A stretch of DNA of 7,272 nucleotides from an uncultured bacterium (lineage in GTDB: Bacteria; Desulfobacterota; Desulfovibrionia; Desulfovibrionales; Desulfovibrionaceae). The DNA lies in assembly GCA_905215675.1 (NCBI GenBank), contig CAJMRA010000117.1:1-7272 (forward strand), given 5' to 3'. Below, piece after piece: positions 1 to 6,468 of the stretch; positions within the stretch are counted from its first letter, which is position 1; each line of letters begins with the position of its first letter. Below the pieces are notes generated by a model. It was not told the origin of the DNA. It did not search any database and saw only the letters and a list, made by a program, of their open reading frames with translations. The position numbers and the translations under genes were made by a program.

Positions 1-27
1 CGTTTCACCTTTGAAAAAGGTGAAACG
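1..27. repeat. Perfect 12-bp inverted repeat at window edge
   Basis: Bases 1-12 are the exact reverse complement of bases 16-27, around a 3-base GAA spacer, giving a 12-bp perfect hairpin. It shares bases with the longer terminator-like fold at 8-73, so the two structures exclude each other in RNA. The element starts at the first base of the window and may continue to the left. Its function is unknown. It could be part of the terminator of an upstream gene or a degenerate relative of palindromic intergenic repeats. Confidence 0.6.
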
Positions 28-73
28 CGAGGCGGCGGCACAGCGCCGCCCGGCGTTCTGTCTTTTTCAAAGG
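8..73. terminator. Probable rho-independent terminator of an upstream gene, possibly bidirectional
   Basis: Bases 31-37 (GGCGGCG) pair with 44-50 (CGCCGCC) around a 6-base loop. Bases 24-28 pair with 53-57 across a 2x2 internal loop. An A tract (14-18) and a T tract (63-67) lie outside, and 8-19 is the exact reverse complement of 62-73. A GC stem between A and T tracts is the form of an intrinsic terminator readable from both strands. The T tract sits a few bases after the strong stem and is joined to it by wobble pairs, so strength is uncertain. It would insulate glnN from whatever lies to the left. Confidence 0.55.
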
Positions 74-117
74 CAAGCCGCTCCAGGGTTCGTGCCCGCG
101 GGAATCGGAACAGCGGA

Positions 118-167
118 CCCGGCGCCGGGGGCTCTCCGAAAAGGAGCCCGCCGCCGGGCGCTTTCTT
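118..167 (+). other. GC-rich hairpin with T-rich tail in the glnN upstream region
   Basis: Bases 129-134 (GGGCTC) pair with 144-149 (GAGCCC) around a loop rich in A. With bulges, 121-128 can also pair with 151-162. The stem is followed by TTTCTT (162-167). Bases 118-129 are a perfect 12-base palindrome (CCCGGCGCCGGG). This could be a second terminator or an attenuator in the glnN leader. The stem is interrupted and the T tract is broken, so I do not assign a role. I found no convincing -35/-10 pair or sigma-54 site between this hairpin and glnN. Confidence 0.35.
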
Positions 168-209
168 CCGGGGCAATGCCACCGATCCACCTACCATCAC
201 GAGGCTTTC

Positions 210-2399
210 ATGAGCAGCAATGTCGCCCGGCAGCACGCCATTCAGGCCATTACGACCTACAAGGCCGACGCCGCGCCTCTCAACTTTGCGGAAACCAAGC
301 CCACGGACTTTTTCGGCTGCAACGTCTTCAACGACAAGGTGATGCGCGAGCGTCTGCCCAAGGCCGTCTACAAGTCCCTGCACAAAACCATCGCTTTCGG
401 CGAACGCATGGATCCGTCCATTGCGGACACGGTGGCGGCGGTAATGAAGGACTGGGCCATTGAAAAGGGCGCGACGCACTTCACCCATATTTTCTATCCC
501 CTGACGGGGCAGACCGCCGAAAAGCACGACAGCTTCCTGTCGCCCGACGCCTCCGGCGGCGTTATTGCGGAATTTTCCGGTTCCATGCTCATCCGGGGCG
601 AGCCCGACGCCTCGTCCTTCCCCTCCGGCGGGCTGCGTTCCACCTTCGAGGCGCGCGGCTATACCGCCTGGGATGTGACGAGCCCCGCCTATATCATGGA
701 AAACCCCAACGGCACTTTCCTGTGCATCCCCACCATGTTCCTGTCGTGGACGGGCGTGGCGCTGGACAAGAAGACGCCGCTGCTCCGTTCCGGGCAGGCC
801 CTGAACCGCGAAGCCAAGCGCGTGCTCAAGCTCTTCGGCATTGAACCGGAGCTGCCCATTGTGTCCTTCGCCGGTCTGGAGCAGGAATATTTCTGCATAG
901 ATCACAATTTCAACTTCGCCCGTCCCGACCTTCAGGTGGCGGGCCGCTCGCTTTTCGGCGCGCGTCCGGCCAAGGGGCAGGAATTCAGCGACCAGTATTT
1001 CGGCGTCATCCCGCAGCGCGTGCTGTCCTACATGATGGAAGTCGAGCGGGAACTCTACAAGCTGGCCGTGCCCGTGCGTACCCGCCACAACGAGGTGGCC
1101 CCCAGCCAGTACGAAATTGCGCCGCTCTACGAAGTGAGCAACCTGGCGGTGGATCATAACCATATCGTCATGTCCACCCTGCGCAATGTGGCCAAACGCT
1201 ACGGCCTCAAGTGCCTGCTGCATGAAAAGCCCTTCGCCGGCGTCAACGGATCGGGCAAGCATCTCAACTATTCCATCGGCAACGCGGAACTCGGTTCGCT
1301 CTTCGATCCCGGCGAAACCCCGCATGCCAACGCCAAGTTCCTCGTCTTCTGCGCGGCCATGATCCGGGCCGTGCACAAGTTCGGCGGTCTGCTGCGGGCC
1401 ACCGTGGCCAGCGCCAGCAACGATCACCGCCTCGGCGCCAACGAGGCCCCCCCGGCCATCATGTCCATTTTCCTCGGCGATCAGCTGACGGAGGTGTTCG
1501 AGGCCTTCCGCGCCGGTCGCGTGGAGGACGCCGCGGGCGGACGCGGCAAGCGCGCCCTCAATCTGGGCGTGGATACCCTGCCCAGCCTGCCCGCCGATCC
1601 CGGCGATCGCAACCGCACCAGCCCCGTGGCCTTTACGGGGAACCGTTTTGAATTCCGCGCGCTGGGCTCCAGCCAGTCGGCGGCGGATTCCATCACCGCG
1701 CTCAACGCCATGATGGCCGATTCCCTTGCGCACGCGGCGGACTGGCTGGAACGGGAACTTGCCGCGGGCAAGGATTTCAACGCCGCTCTCCAGAGCTATA
1801 TCGAGCATGTCATCGAAGAGCACAGCGCCATCATCTTCAACGGCGACGGCTATTCGGACATCTGGCACAAGGAGGCCGCGCGGCGCGGTCTGCCCAACCT
1901 GCGCACCACGCCGGAAGCCCTGCCGGAACTGACGCGCCCCGAGGTGATCGAGCTGTACGAATCGCAGCAGGTCATGAACCGCCAGGAACTCAAGGCGCGG
2001 CAGGATATCTATCTGGAACAGTACTGCAAGACGCTGCGCACCGAGGCGCGGCTGATGATCCGCATGGCGCGGACCATCATCTTCCCGGCCGGGCTTCGCT
2101 ATCAGGGCGAACTGGCCTCGACGGCCGCCTCCATGAAGGCCATCGGCAAGGACTTCCGTACCGTGACGCTGGATGCCGTGACGGAACAGCTGCGGGGCCT
2201 TCAGGATGCCGTGGGCAGTCTGGAAGCCGTGCTGGCGGGCGCCGATGAAAAGCCGCTGGAAGAACGCGCCGCCTACTACTGCGACAAGGTGCTGCCCGTC
2301 ATGGGCGAGGCGCGGCGCTATGCGGATCTGCTGGAAACCCGCGTGGCCGACGATCTCTGGTCGCTGCCCAGCTATCAGGAAATCCTGTTCGGAAAGTAG
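210..2399 (+). CDS. glnN: Glutamine synthetase type III (GlnN)
   Basis: This enzyme makes glutamine from glutamate, ammonia and ATP in the cytoplasm. The 729-residue product has the length of GSIII, much longer than the roughly 450-residue GSI family. The N-terminal part has the GSIII-type stretch FPSGGLRSTFEARGYT (137-152) and KKTPLLRS (187-194). The catalytic domain shows EQEYF (224-228, metal-binding acids), NEVAPSQYE (294-302), NGSGKHLNYS (346-355), SNDHRLGANEAPPAI (403-417) and the ATP/glutamate-site segment NRTSPVAFTGNRFEFRALGS (468-487). A helical C-terminal region follows, as in other GSIII. The ATG at 210 has GAGG at 201-204, five bases upstream. No terminator follows the stop codon, because the trp promoter starts at the next base. 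Glutamine is the amide donor for TrpG downstream, so the adjacency makes metabolic sense. No motif looks damaged. Identification is firm. The symbol follows common GSIII usage. Confidence 0.95.
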   Translation: MSSNVARQHAIQAITTYKADAAPLNFAETKPTDFFGCNVFNDKVMRERLPKAVYKSLHKTIAFGERMDPSIADTVAAVMKDWAIEKGATHFTHIFYPLTGQTAEKHDSFLSPDASGGVIAEFSGSMLIRGEPDASSFPSGGLRSTFEARGYTAWDVTSPAYIMENPNGTFLCIPTMFLSWTGVALDKKTPLLRSGQALNREAKRVLKLFGIEPELPIVSFAGLEQEYFCIDHNFNFARPDLQVAGRSLFGARPAKGQEFSDQYFGVIPQRVLSYMMEVERELYKLAVPVRTRHNEVAPSQYEIAPLYEVSNLAVDHNHIVMSTLRNVAKRYGLKCLLHEKPFAGVNGSGKHLNYSIGNAELGSLFDPGETPHANAKFLVFCAAMIRAVHKFGGLLRATVASASNDHRLGANEAPPAIMSIFLGDQLTEVFEAFRAGRVEDAAGGRGKRALNLGVDTLPSLPADPGDRNRTSPVAFTGNRFEFRALGSSQSAADSITALNAMMADSLAHAADWLERELAAGKDFNAALQSYIEHVIEEHSAIIFNGDGYSDIWHKEAARRGLPNLRTTPEALPELTRPEVIELYESQQVMNRQELKARQDIYLEQYCKTLRTEARLMIRMARTIIFPAGLRYQGELASTAASMKAIGKDFRTVTLDAVTEQLRGLQDAVGSLEAVLAGADEKPLEERAAYYCDKVLPVMGEARRYADLLETRVADDLWSLPSYQEILFGK

Positions 2400-2428
2400 T
2401 TGACATAGTGCGGCAATAGGAATACCTT
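2400..2428 (+). promoter_or_regulatory. Sigma-70-type trp promoter
   Basis: A perfect -35 hexamer TTGACA (2400-2405) is followed after exactly 17 bases by TACCTT (2423-2428). The latter matches TATAAT only at positions 1, 2 and 6. Transcription would start near 2435, giving a short 5' end before the leader peptide and its attenuator. The -35 box starts immediately after the glnN stop codon (2397-2399). I looked for a TrpR-like palindrome with CTAG half sites over the promoter and saw none. Confidence 0.7.
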
Positions 2429-2447
2429 CCAAGAAACACAAGGTGAT

Positions 2448-2537
2448 ATGACGATGTTTACTCCTTCCTTCCTCTCTTTCGCATTCGCGGCTTTCTGGTG
2501 GCGCACGGGAGAATGCAGGGAGGACGCGCAGGCGTAG
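2448..2537 (+). CDS. trpL: Trp operon leader peptide with tandem Trp codons (TrpL)
   Basis: This short frame encodes a 29-residue peptide that begins MTMFTPSFLSFAFAAFWW and ends with TAG at 2535-2537. The two adjacent TGG codons (2496-2501) are the sensor: a ribosome short of charged tRNA-Trp would stall there. An AGGTGAT ribosome-binding site (2441-2447) precedes it. It sits very close to the ATG at 2448 and at better reach of the in-frame ATG at 2454, so a 27-residue product is equally possible. The peptide is rich in Phe (five before the Trp pair). The stop codon lies just after the antiterminator strand at 2518-2529, so a ribosome finishing the peptide would cover that strand. The peptide itself probably has no function beyond sensing. 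It is too short for most gene finders, and the call rests on the Trp pair plus the adjoining attenuator. Confidence 0.88.
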   Translation: MTMFTPSFLSFAFAAFWWRTGECREDAQA

Positions 2538-2577
2538 TCCTGCGGGCATATCTATGCGTTTCAGGCGCCGTCCTCCC
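2518..2577 (+). promoter_or_regulatory. Trp antiterminator pairing (segments 2 and 3)
   Basis: Bases 2518-2525 (GGGAGGAC) are the exact reverse complement of 2570-2577. The pairing continues with 2526-2529 against 2565-2569 with one C bulged, giving about 12 pairs. This duplex uses up the whole 5' arm of the terminator at 2565-2573, so the two folds exclude each other. With a ribosome stalled at the Trp codons (2496-2501) segment 2 is free and the operon is read. With a ribosome at the stop codon segment 2 is covered and the terminator forms. A third fold, 2527-2532 with 2539-2544 (CGCAGG/CCTGCG), overlaps the end of segment 2 and may favour termination when the leader is not translated. Confidence 0.8.
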
Positions 2578-2596
2578 ATGGGACGGCGCTTTTTTT
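2565..2596 (+). terminator. Trp attenuator (intrinsic terminator)
   Basis: A perfect 9-bp GC-rich stem, 2565-2573 (GCGCCGTCC) with 2581-2589 (GGACGGCGC), closes a 7-base loop. It is followed directly by seven Ts (2590-2596). It lies 27 bases beyond the leader stop codon and 88 bases before trpE. It is the conditional terminator of the trp operon. It is also the first intrinsic terminator that a transcript running out of glnN would meet. Confidence 0.93.
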
Positions 2597-2608
2597 ATGT
2601 CTTCGGCG

Positions 2609-2651
2609 CGCCGGACGGAAACGGGCCGTCCGGCGGGGAAGAGTTCTTCCC
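2609..2651 (+). other. Two consecutive hairpins in the trpE 5' untranslated region
   Basis: Bases 2609-2618 (CGCCGGACGG) pair perfectly with 2626-2635 around a 7-base loop. Immediately after, 2636-2641 (GGGAAG) pair with 2646-2651 around AGTT, extendable by three more pairs with one bulged G. Neither is followed by a T tract, so they are not intrinsic terminators. Bases 2625-2631 repeat the GCCGTCC of the terminator's 5' arm and could pair with 2581-2587. They may stabilise the 5' end of the processed message or tune trpE translation. The role is unknown. Confidence 0.5.
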
Positions 2652-2684
2652 GCCCTGCCGCCGCCCGTCAAAGGAACCGTTACG

Positions 2685-4115
2685 ATGACGCCGCATTGCG
2701 TGCCGCAGCCTCTGACGCTGCAACAGTCCGCCCGCTGGTTGCCCGCGGATATGGAAACGCCCATCAGCCTTTTCAAGGGCATGGCGGGATCGGGACATGG
2801 CATTTTGCTGGAAAGCGCCGAAGTGGACGGGCGCTGGGGACGTTACAGCGTTCTGGCGTGCGACATGGCGCTGTTTGCCTCCTGCCGCGAGGGGCGCATG
2901 TCGCTGGACATACGCGATCCCCGCTGCGCCGCGCTCGCCGATCTGGACGGCACGGACTTTGTATCCGGCCTGCGCAGCCTGTTGCAGCGCCTGACGCTGA
3001 TTGCGCCTCAGGGCATGGAAACGCCGCCCATTACCCGCGCGCTTTACGGCTGGCTGGGCTTCGGCATGGCCGGGTTGTTCAATCCCAAGCTGGTGTCGGC
3101 CATGCCCGCCGCCGAGGCGGAAGGCATGCTGGCCCTGCCGGGGACGGTGCTGGTCTTCGACCATCTTTATAACCGGCTGTGCCAGATCAGCCTGGGCGAG
3201 CATCGCGAATTGCGCAGCGGCAGGGACGAGACGGCCGCTTCCGCCGCCGCGGCTCCCTCCGCGGTCACGGCCGAGCCGGACGAGGCGGGCTACAAGGCCA
3301 ATGTGGAATTGATCAAGGAACTGCTGCGGCAGGGCGAGGCCATTCAGGTCGTGCCGTCGGTACGTTTCTCCACGCCGTACGACGGCGATCCCTTTACGCT
3401 CTATCGTCGTCTGCGGCGCATCAACGCTTCGCCCTACATGTTCCACATGGCCCTGCCGGGCATGACCCTGTTCGGCTCGTCGCCGGAAGTCATGGTCCGC
3501 TGCACGGCCGGAACCCTGCAGCTTTCGCCCATTGCCGGGACGCGTCGCCGGGGGCGCGACGATCTGGAAGACGCCCGGCTGGCCGCCGAATTGCGTTCCG
3601 ATCCCAAGGAACAGGCCGAGCATGTGATGCTGGTCGATCTCGGACGCAACGATCTCGGGCGCGTGGCGCGGCCCGGCAGCGTCCGGGTGGAGCGGTATAT
3701 GGATGTGGAGCGTTTCTCCCATGTCATGCACCTGACCAGCAGCGTGACTGCGCGTCTGGCCGACGGGCTGGACGCCGTTGACGTGCTGGCTTCGGCCTTC
3801 CCGGCGGGGACGGTCAGCGGCGCTCCCAAGTTGCGGGCCATGGAAATCATCCGTTCCGTGGAGGGACGCGGACGCGGCCCCTATGCCGGGTGCATCGGCT
3901 GGATCGGTCTGGATCACGAAAGCGTCAATCTTGATATGGGTATAGCCATCCGCAGCATGTGGCAGAAAGAGGGTACGCTCTTCTGGCAGGCCGGCGGGGG
4001 TATCGTGCATGATTCCGACCCGGAACTGGAATGGAAGGAAGTCTGCAACAAGTCGGCCGTCATGCGCCTTGCGCTGGAAGGGGAGGACCCGCACCATGTT
4101 TTTGCTCATAGATAA
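2685..4115 (+). CDS. trpE: Anthranilate synthase component I (TrpE)
   Basis: TrpE converts chorismate and ammonia to anthranilate, the first committed step of Trp synthesis, taking ammonia from its TrpG partner. The 476-residue protein has the N-terminal LLES motif (41-44), which in characterised enzymes belongs to the Trp feedback site. The chorismate-binding domain shows QVVPSVRFS (221-229), SPYMF (249-253), PIAGTRRRGR (282-291), HVMLVDLGRND (313-323), the VMHL histidine (His349), GTVSGAPKLRAME (375-387), GRGRGPYAGCIG (394-405) and QAGGGIVHDSDPE (435-447). Intact LLES and SPYMF suggest it is still feedback inhibited. The ATG at 2685 has AAGGA at 2671-2675, nine bases upstream. Its last 20 bases overlap trpGD in another frame. 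These motifs, the upstream Trp attenuator and the trpGD partner favour TrpE over the related PabB. Expression is set by the attenuator. Confidence 0.96.
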   Translation: MTPHCVPQPLTLQQSARWLPADMETPISLFKGMAGSGHGILLESAEVDGRWGRYSVLACDMALFASCREGRMSLDIRDPRCAALADLDGTDFVSGLRSLLQRLTLIAPQGMETPPITRALYGWLGFGMAGLFNPKLVSAMPAAEAEGMLALPGTVLVFDHLYNRLCQISLGEHRELRSGRDETAASAAAAPSAVTAEPDEAGYKANVELIKELLRQGEAIQVVPSVRFSTPYDGDPFTLYRRLRRINASPYMFHMALPGMTLFGSSPEVMVRCTAGTLQLSPIAGTRRRGRDDLEDARLAAELRSDPKEQAEHVMLVDLGRNDLGRVARPGSVRVERYMDVERFSHVMHLTSSVTARLADGLDAVDVLASAFPAGTVSGAPKLRAMEIIRSVEGRGRGPYAGCIGWIGLDHESVNLDMGIAIRSMWQKEGTLFWQAGGGIVHDSDPELEWKEVCNKSAVMRLALEGEDPHHVFAHR

Positions 4116-5682
4116 TTACGATTCCTTTACCTATAACCTTGTGCAGGCGTTTTACGAGCTGGGCCGGGAGCCCGTGGTGCTCAAGAACGACGACCCCGCG
4201 GTGCTGGAGCTGGCCGAAAGCGACAAGCTGGAAATGGTCTGCCTGTCGCCCGGGCCGGGACATCCCGCCGCCGCCGGTCTGTGCCCCGAATTCCTGAAGC
4301 GTCTTGATCCGCGCGTGCCGGTACTGGGCGTCTGCCTCGGGCATCAGCTGCTGGGCCTTCATGCCGGGGCCGTGGTGGAGGTGGGGCCCTGCATCATGCA
4401 CGGCAAGCAGTCCGACATCGTTCATGACGGGACGGGCCTGTTTGCCGGTCTGCCCAATCCCATGCGCGTGGGGCGGTATCATTCGCTGGTCGTGCGCGCC
4501 GAGGATGCGGACGCCAATCCGTTGCTCACGGTGACGGCCCGCGGACCGGAAGGCGAGGTCATGGCCCTGCGCTACAACGATCGTCCCTGGGTCGGCGTGC
4601 AGTTTCATCCCGAGTCCGTCCTGACGCCCGACGGTCTGCGCCTGCTGGGCAATTTCCCCGAAATGGCGACCGAGGGCGCGGCGGCCGACATCGCCGCCAT
4701 CCTTGATCGTCTGGCGCGCCGGGAGGACCTGACGGCGGTCATGGCCTCCACGGCCTTTTCCGCCCTGATGGACGGCCGTCTGACGGCGGCGCAGGCGGGC
4801 GCCCTGCTCATGGGACTGCGCATGAAAGGGGAAAGCGCGCTGGAGCTGGCGCACGCCACCCGCGCGGCGCTGGCGCGCTCGGTGCGTGTGGACGGTATTC
4901 CCGGGGATTGCATCGACGTTGTCGGCACGGGCGGCGACGGCCGGCACAGTTTCAACTGCTCCACGGTCTCATCCCTGACGCTGGCGGGCATGGGCTACAA
5001 GGTGGCCAAGCACGGCAATCGGGCCGTATCTTCTTCCTGCGGCAGCGCCGACGCGCTGGAAGCGTTGGGTATCGGTCTGGATACGGACCCGGCCGCGGTG
5101 GCGGAAATGGTGGAAAAGCGCAATTTTGCCTTTCTCTTCGCACCCTGCTTTCATCCGGCGTTCAAGAACATCGGCCCGCTGCGCAAGGAGCTGGGTATCC
5201 GTACCCTGTTCAACCTGCTTGGTCCCATGATCAATCCCGCGCGCCCCAACCACTTGTTGATGGGGGTGGCGCGTCCCGAGCTGGTTCCGCTGGCGGCGGC
5301 GACGCTGGCCCAGTCTCCCCTGCGGCGGGCGGCCGTGGTGTGCGGCGCGGGCGGCTATGACGAAGTGACGCCCATCGGCCCTGCGGATGTGCTGCTGCTC
5401 AATGACGGCAAGATTTCGCCCCTGCCTCTGGATCCCGCGGATTACGGCATACGGCCGTGCCGGGAGGAAGACCTGGCCGTACGCGACAAGAGCGAGGCCG
5501 TGGCCGTGGTGCGCGAACTGCTGGAAGGTCGCGGCAAGCAGGCCATGCTGGATATGGTGACGCTCAATGTGGCGCTGGGCATCTTCCTGCTGGAAGAGGA
5601 CATGGACATGGCGCTGTGCATGGCGCGCGCCCGCGAAGCTGTCATGGCCGGCGCGGGGAGGAGGGTCATCAATGCTGCTTGA
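4096..5682 (+). CDS. trpGD: Fused anthranilate synthase glutamine amidotransferase / anthranilate phosphoribosyltransferase (TrpGD)
   Basis: This one 528-residue polypeptide carries two activities. The N-terminal class I amidotransferase domain (about 1-190) starts MFLLIDNYDSFTYNL and has SPGPGHP (51-57), the nucleophile elbow GVCLGHQ (78-84, Cys80), MHGKQSDIVHDG (101-112) and the catalytic pair His171/Glu173 in HPES. It releases ammonia from glutamine for TrpE. The C-terminal TrpD domain (about 198-528) transfers phosphoribose from PRPP to anthranilate. It shows GTGGDGRHSFNCST (277-290), KHGNRAVSSSCGSADALEALG (305-325) and HPAFKNIGPLRKELGIRT (353-370). No stop or frameshift lies between the domains. 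The layout and length resemble the enterobacterial TrpGD fusion. An upstream in-frame region to 4009 lacks family similarity. The ATG at 4096 has GGAGG at 4082-4086 and begins inside trpE, which suggests translational coupling and balanced TrpE:TrpG supply. The end overlaps trpC by 11 bases. Confidence 0.96.
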   Translation: MFLLIDNYDSFTYNLVQAFYELGREPVVLKNDDPAVLELAESDKLEMVCLSPGPGHPAAAGLCPEFLKRLDPRVPVLGVCLGHQLLGLHAGAVVEVGPCIMHGKQSDIVHDGTGLFAGLPNPMRVGRYHSLVVRAEDADANPLLTVTARGPEGEVMALRYNDRPWVGVQFHPESVLTPDGLRLLGNFPEMATEGAAADIAAILDRLARREDLTAVMASTAFSALMDGRLTAAQAGALLMGLRMKGESALELAHATRAALARSVRVDGIPGDCIDVVGTGGDGRHSFNCSTVSSLTLAGMGYKVAKHGNRAVSSSCGSADALEALGIGLDTDPAAVAEMVEKRNFAFLFAPCFHPAFKNIGPLRKELGIRTLFNLLGPMINPARPNHLLMGVARPELVPLAAATLAQSPLRRAAVVCGAGGYDEVTPIGPADVLLLNDGKISPLPLDPADYGIRPCREEDLAVRDKSEAVAVVRELLEGRGKQAMLDMVTLNVALGIFLLEEDMDMALCMARAREAVMAGAGRRVINAA

Positions 5683-6466
5683 GCGCTTTCGCACGGCAAA
5701 GCGGGATGAGCTTGAGGCGTTGCGCTCGCTGGCGGCGCGGCATGCCCTGCCCGCGCCCCGGGAAGGCGTCCGGCCCGATTTCCGGGCGGCGCTGCGCCGG
5801 GATGCTTCCGGGCTTCCGGCGGTGATTGCCGAATACAAGAGGGCGTCGCCGTCGCGGGGCGTCATCCGGGAGGACATGGACGCGGCCGAAGCCGCGCGCC
5901 GTTATGCGGACGGCGGCGCGGCGGCCCTCTCCATCCTGACGGAAGAACGCTACTTCAAGGGCTCCCTGACCTATCTGGACGAAGCGGCCGCCGCGCTCGG
6001 CGAGCATCGTCCACCCCTGCTGCGCAAGGATTTCATTTTTGAGCCCCTGCAGGTGACGGCCACGGCGGCCACGGCGGCGTCGGCGCTGCTGCTGATTGTC
6101 CGCCTGACCCCGGAAGCCGGGCTGCTGCGGGACCTGCGCGAACAGGCCGAGAGCTTCGGCATGCAGGCCGTGGTGGAAGTCTTTGACGCGGAGGATCTGG
6201 AACTGGCCCGCCGGAGCGGCGCGCGCGTCATTCAGGTCAACGCGCGGGATCTGGAGACGTTCGCCGTGGACGTCAATGCCGGTCTTGAGCTTATCCGCCG
6301 GTATCCGCCGCTCGGGGAAGAACGCTGGATTGCCGCCAGCGGCCTGTCTCGCACGGAACATTTGCGGGCGGCGGCCGAAGTCGGTTATGATGCGGTGCTG
6401 ATTGGAACGGCGCTCATGGAGCAGGGAGACCCCGGCGCCGCGCTGCGGGCCCTGCTGCGCGCCTAG
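5672..6466 (+). CDS. trpC: Indole-3-glycerol phosphate synthase (TrpC)
   Basis: TrpC closes the indole ring by decarboxylating CdRP to indole-3-glycerol phosphate. The 264-residue single-domain TIM barrel is of normal length. Family motifs are IAEYKRASPSRGVI (52-65, Glu54/Lys56), LTEERYFKGS (89-98), LLRKDFIF (116-123, Lys119), VVEVFDAEDL (167-176, Glu169), VNARDLETF (189-197, Asn190/Arg192), ASGLS (222-226, Ser223) and VLIGTALM (242-249). Where most members read ESG, this one reads ASG, so the usual glutamate is Ala222. The common NNR and DPYQ patterns are NAR and EPLQ here. The ATG at 5672 has AGGAGG (5659-5664) seven bases upstream and overlaps the trpGD stop by 11 bases. An in-frame extension to 5567 would add residues of no family match inside trpGD. 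Unlike in enterobacteria it is not fused to TrpF. A palindromic repeat begins three bases after its stop. Confidence 0.95.
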   Translation: MLLERFRTAKRDELEALRSLAARHALPAPREGVRPDFRAALRRDASGLPAVIAEYKRASPSRGVIREDMDAAEAARRYADGGAAALSILTEERYFKGSLTYLDEAAAALGEHRPPLLRKDFIFEPLQVTATAATAASALLLIVRLTPEAGLLRDLREQAESFGMQAVVEVFDAEDLELARRSGARVIQVNARDLETFAVDVNAGLELIRRYPPLGEERWIAASGLSRTEHLRAAAEVGYDAVLIGTALMEQGDPGAALRALLRA

Positions 6467-6468
6467 AG

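Noticed and set aside
74..209. Sigma-54 promoter for glnN
   Set aside because: No GG-N10-GC pair in a TGGCAC/TTGCA-like context is present on the + strand. Nitrogen control cannot be argued from this sequence.
11..463. Plus-strand open frame running through the terminator and into glnN
   Set aside because: It is built from hairpin sequence and an out-of-frame read of glnN, and shows no protein family features.
2395..2440. TrpR operator overlapping the trp promoter
   Set aside because: I searched for a dyad with CTAG-type half sites over the -35/-10 region and found only a TAGT direct repeat, which is not a supported operator.
2498..3172. Plus-strand open frame spanning the trp attenuator and the start of trpE
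   Set aside because: It reads through the leader and terminator in a frame different from both trpL and trpE. Its composition (Arg/Gly/Ala/His) is that of an out-of-frame translation.
2595..4109. Open frame of 504 codons on the minus strand opposite trpE
   Set aside because: It lies entirely antisense to a clear trpE, has no recognisable family motif, and its His/Arg/Gly-rich composition is typical of antisense frames in GC-rich DNA.
5567..5671. In-frame upstream extension of TrpC
   Set aside because: The extra residues come from an out-of-frame read of the end of trpGD. The ATG at 5672 has a strong AGGAGG and gives the usual TrpC length.
4060..5877. Long minus-strand open frames opposite trpGD and the start of trpC (4060-4947 and 4969-5877)
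   Set aside because: They are antisense shadows of genes with intact family motifs and have no motifs or sensible ribosome-binding sites of their own.
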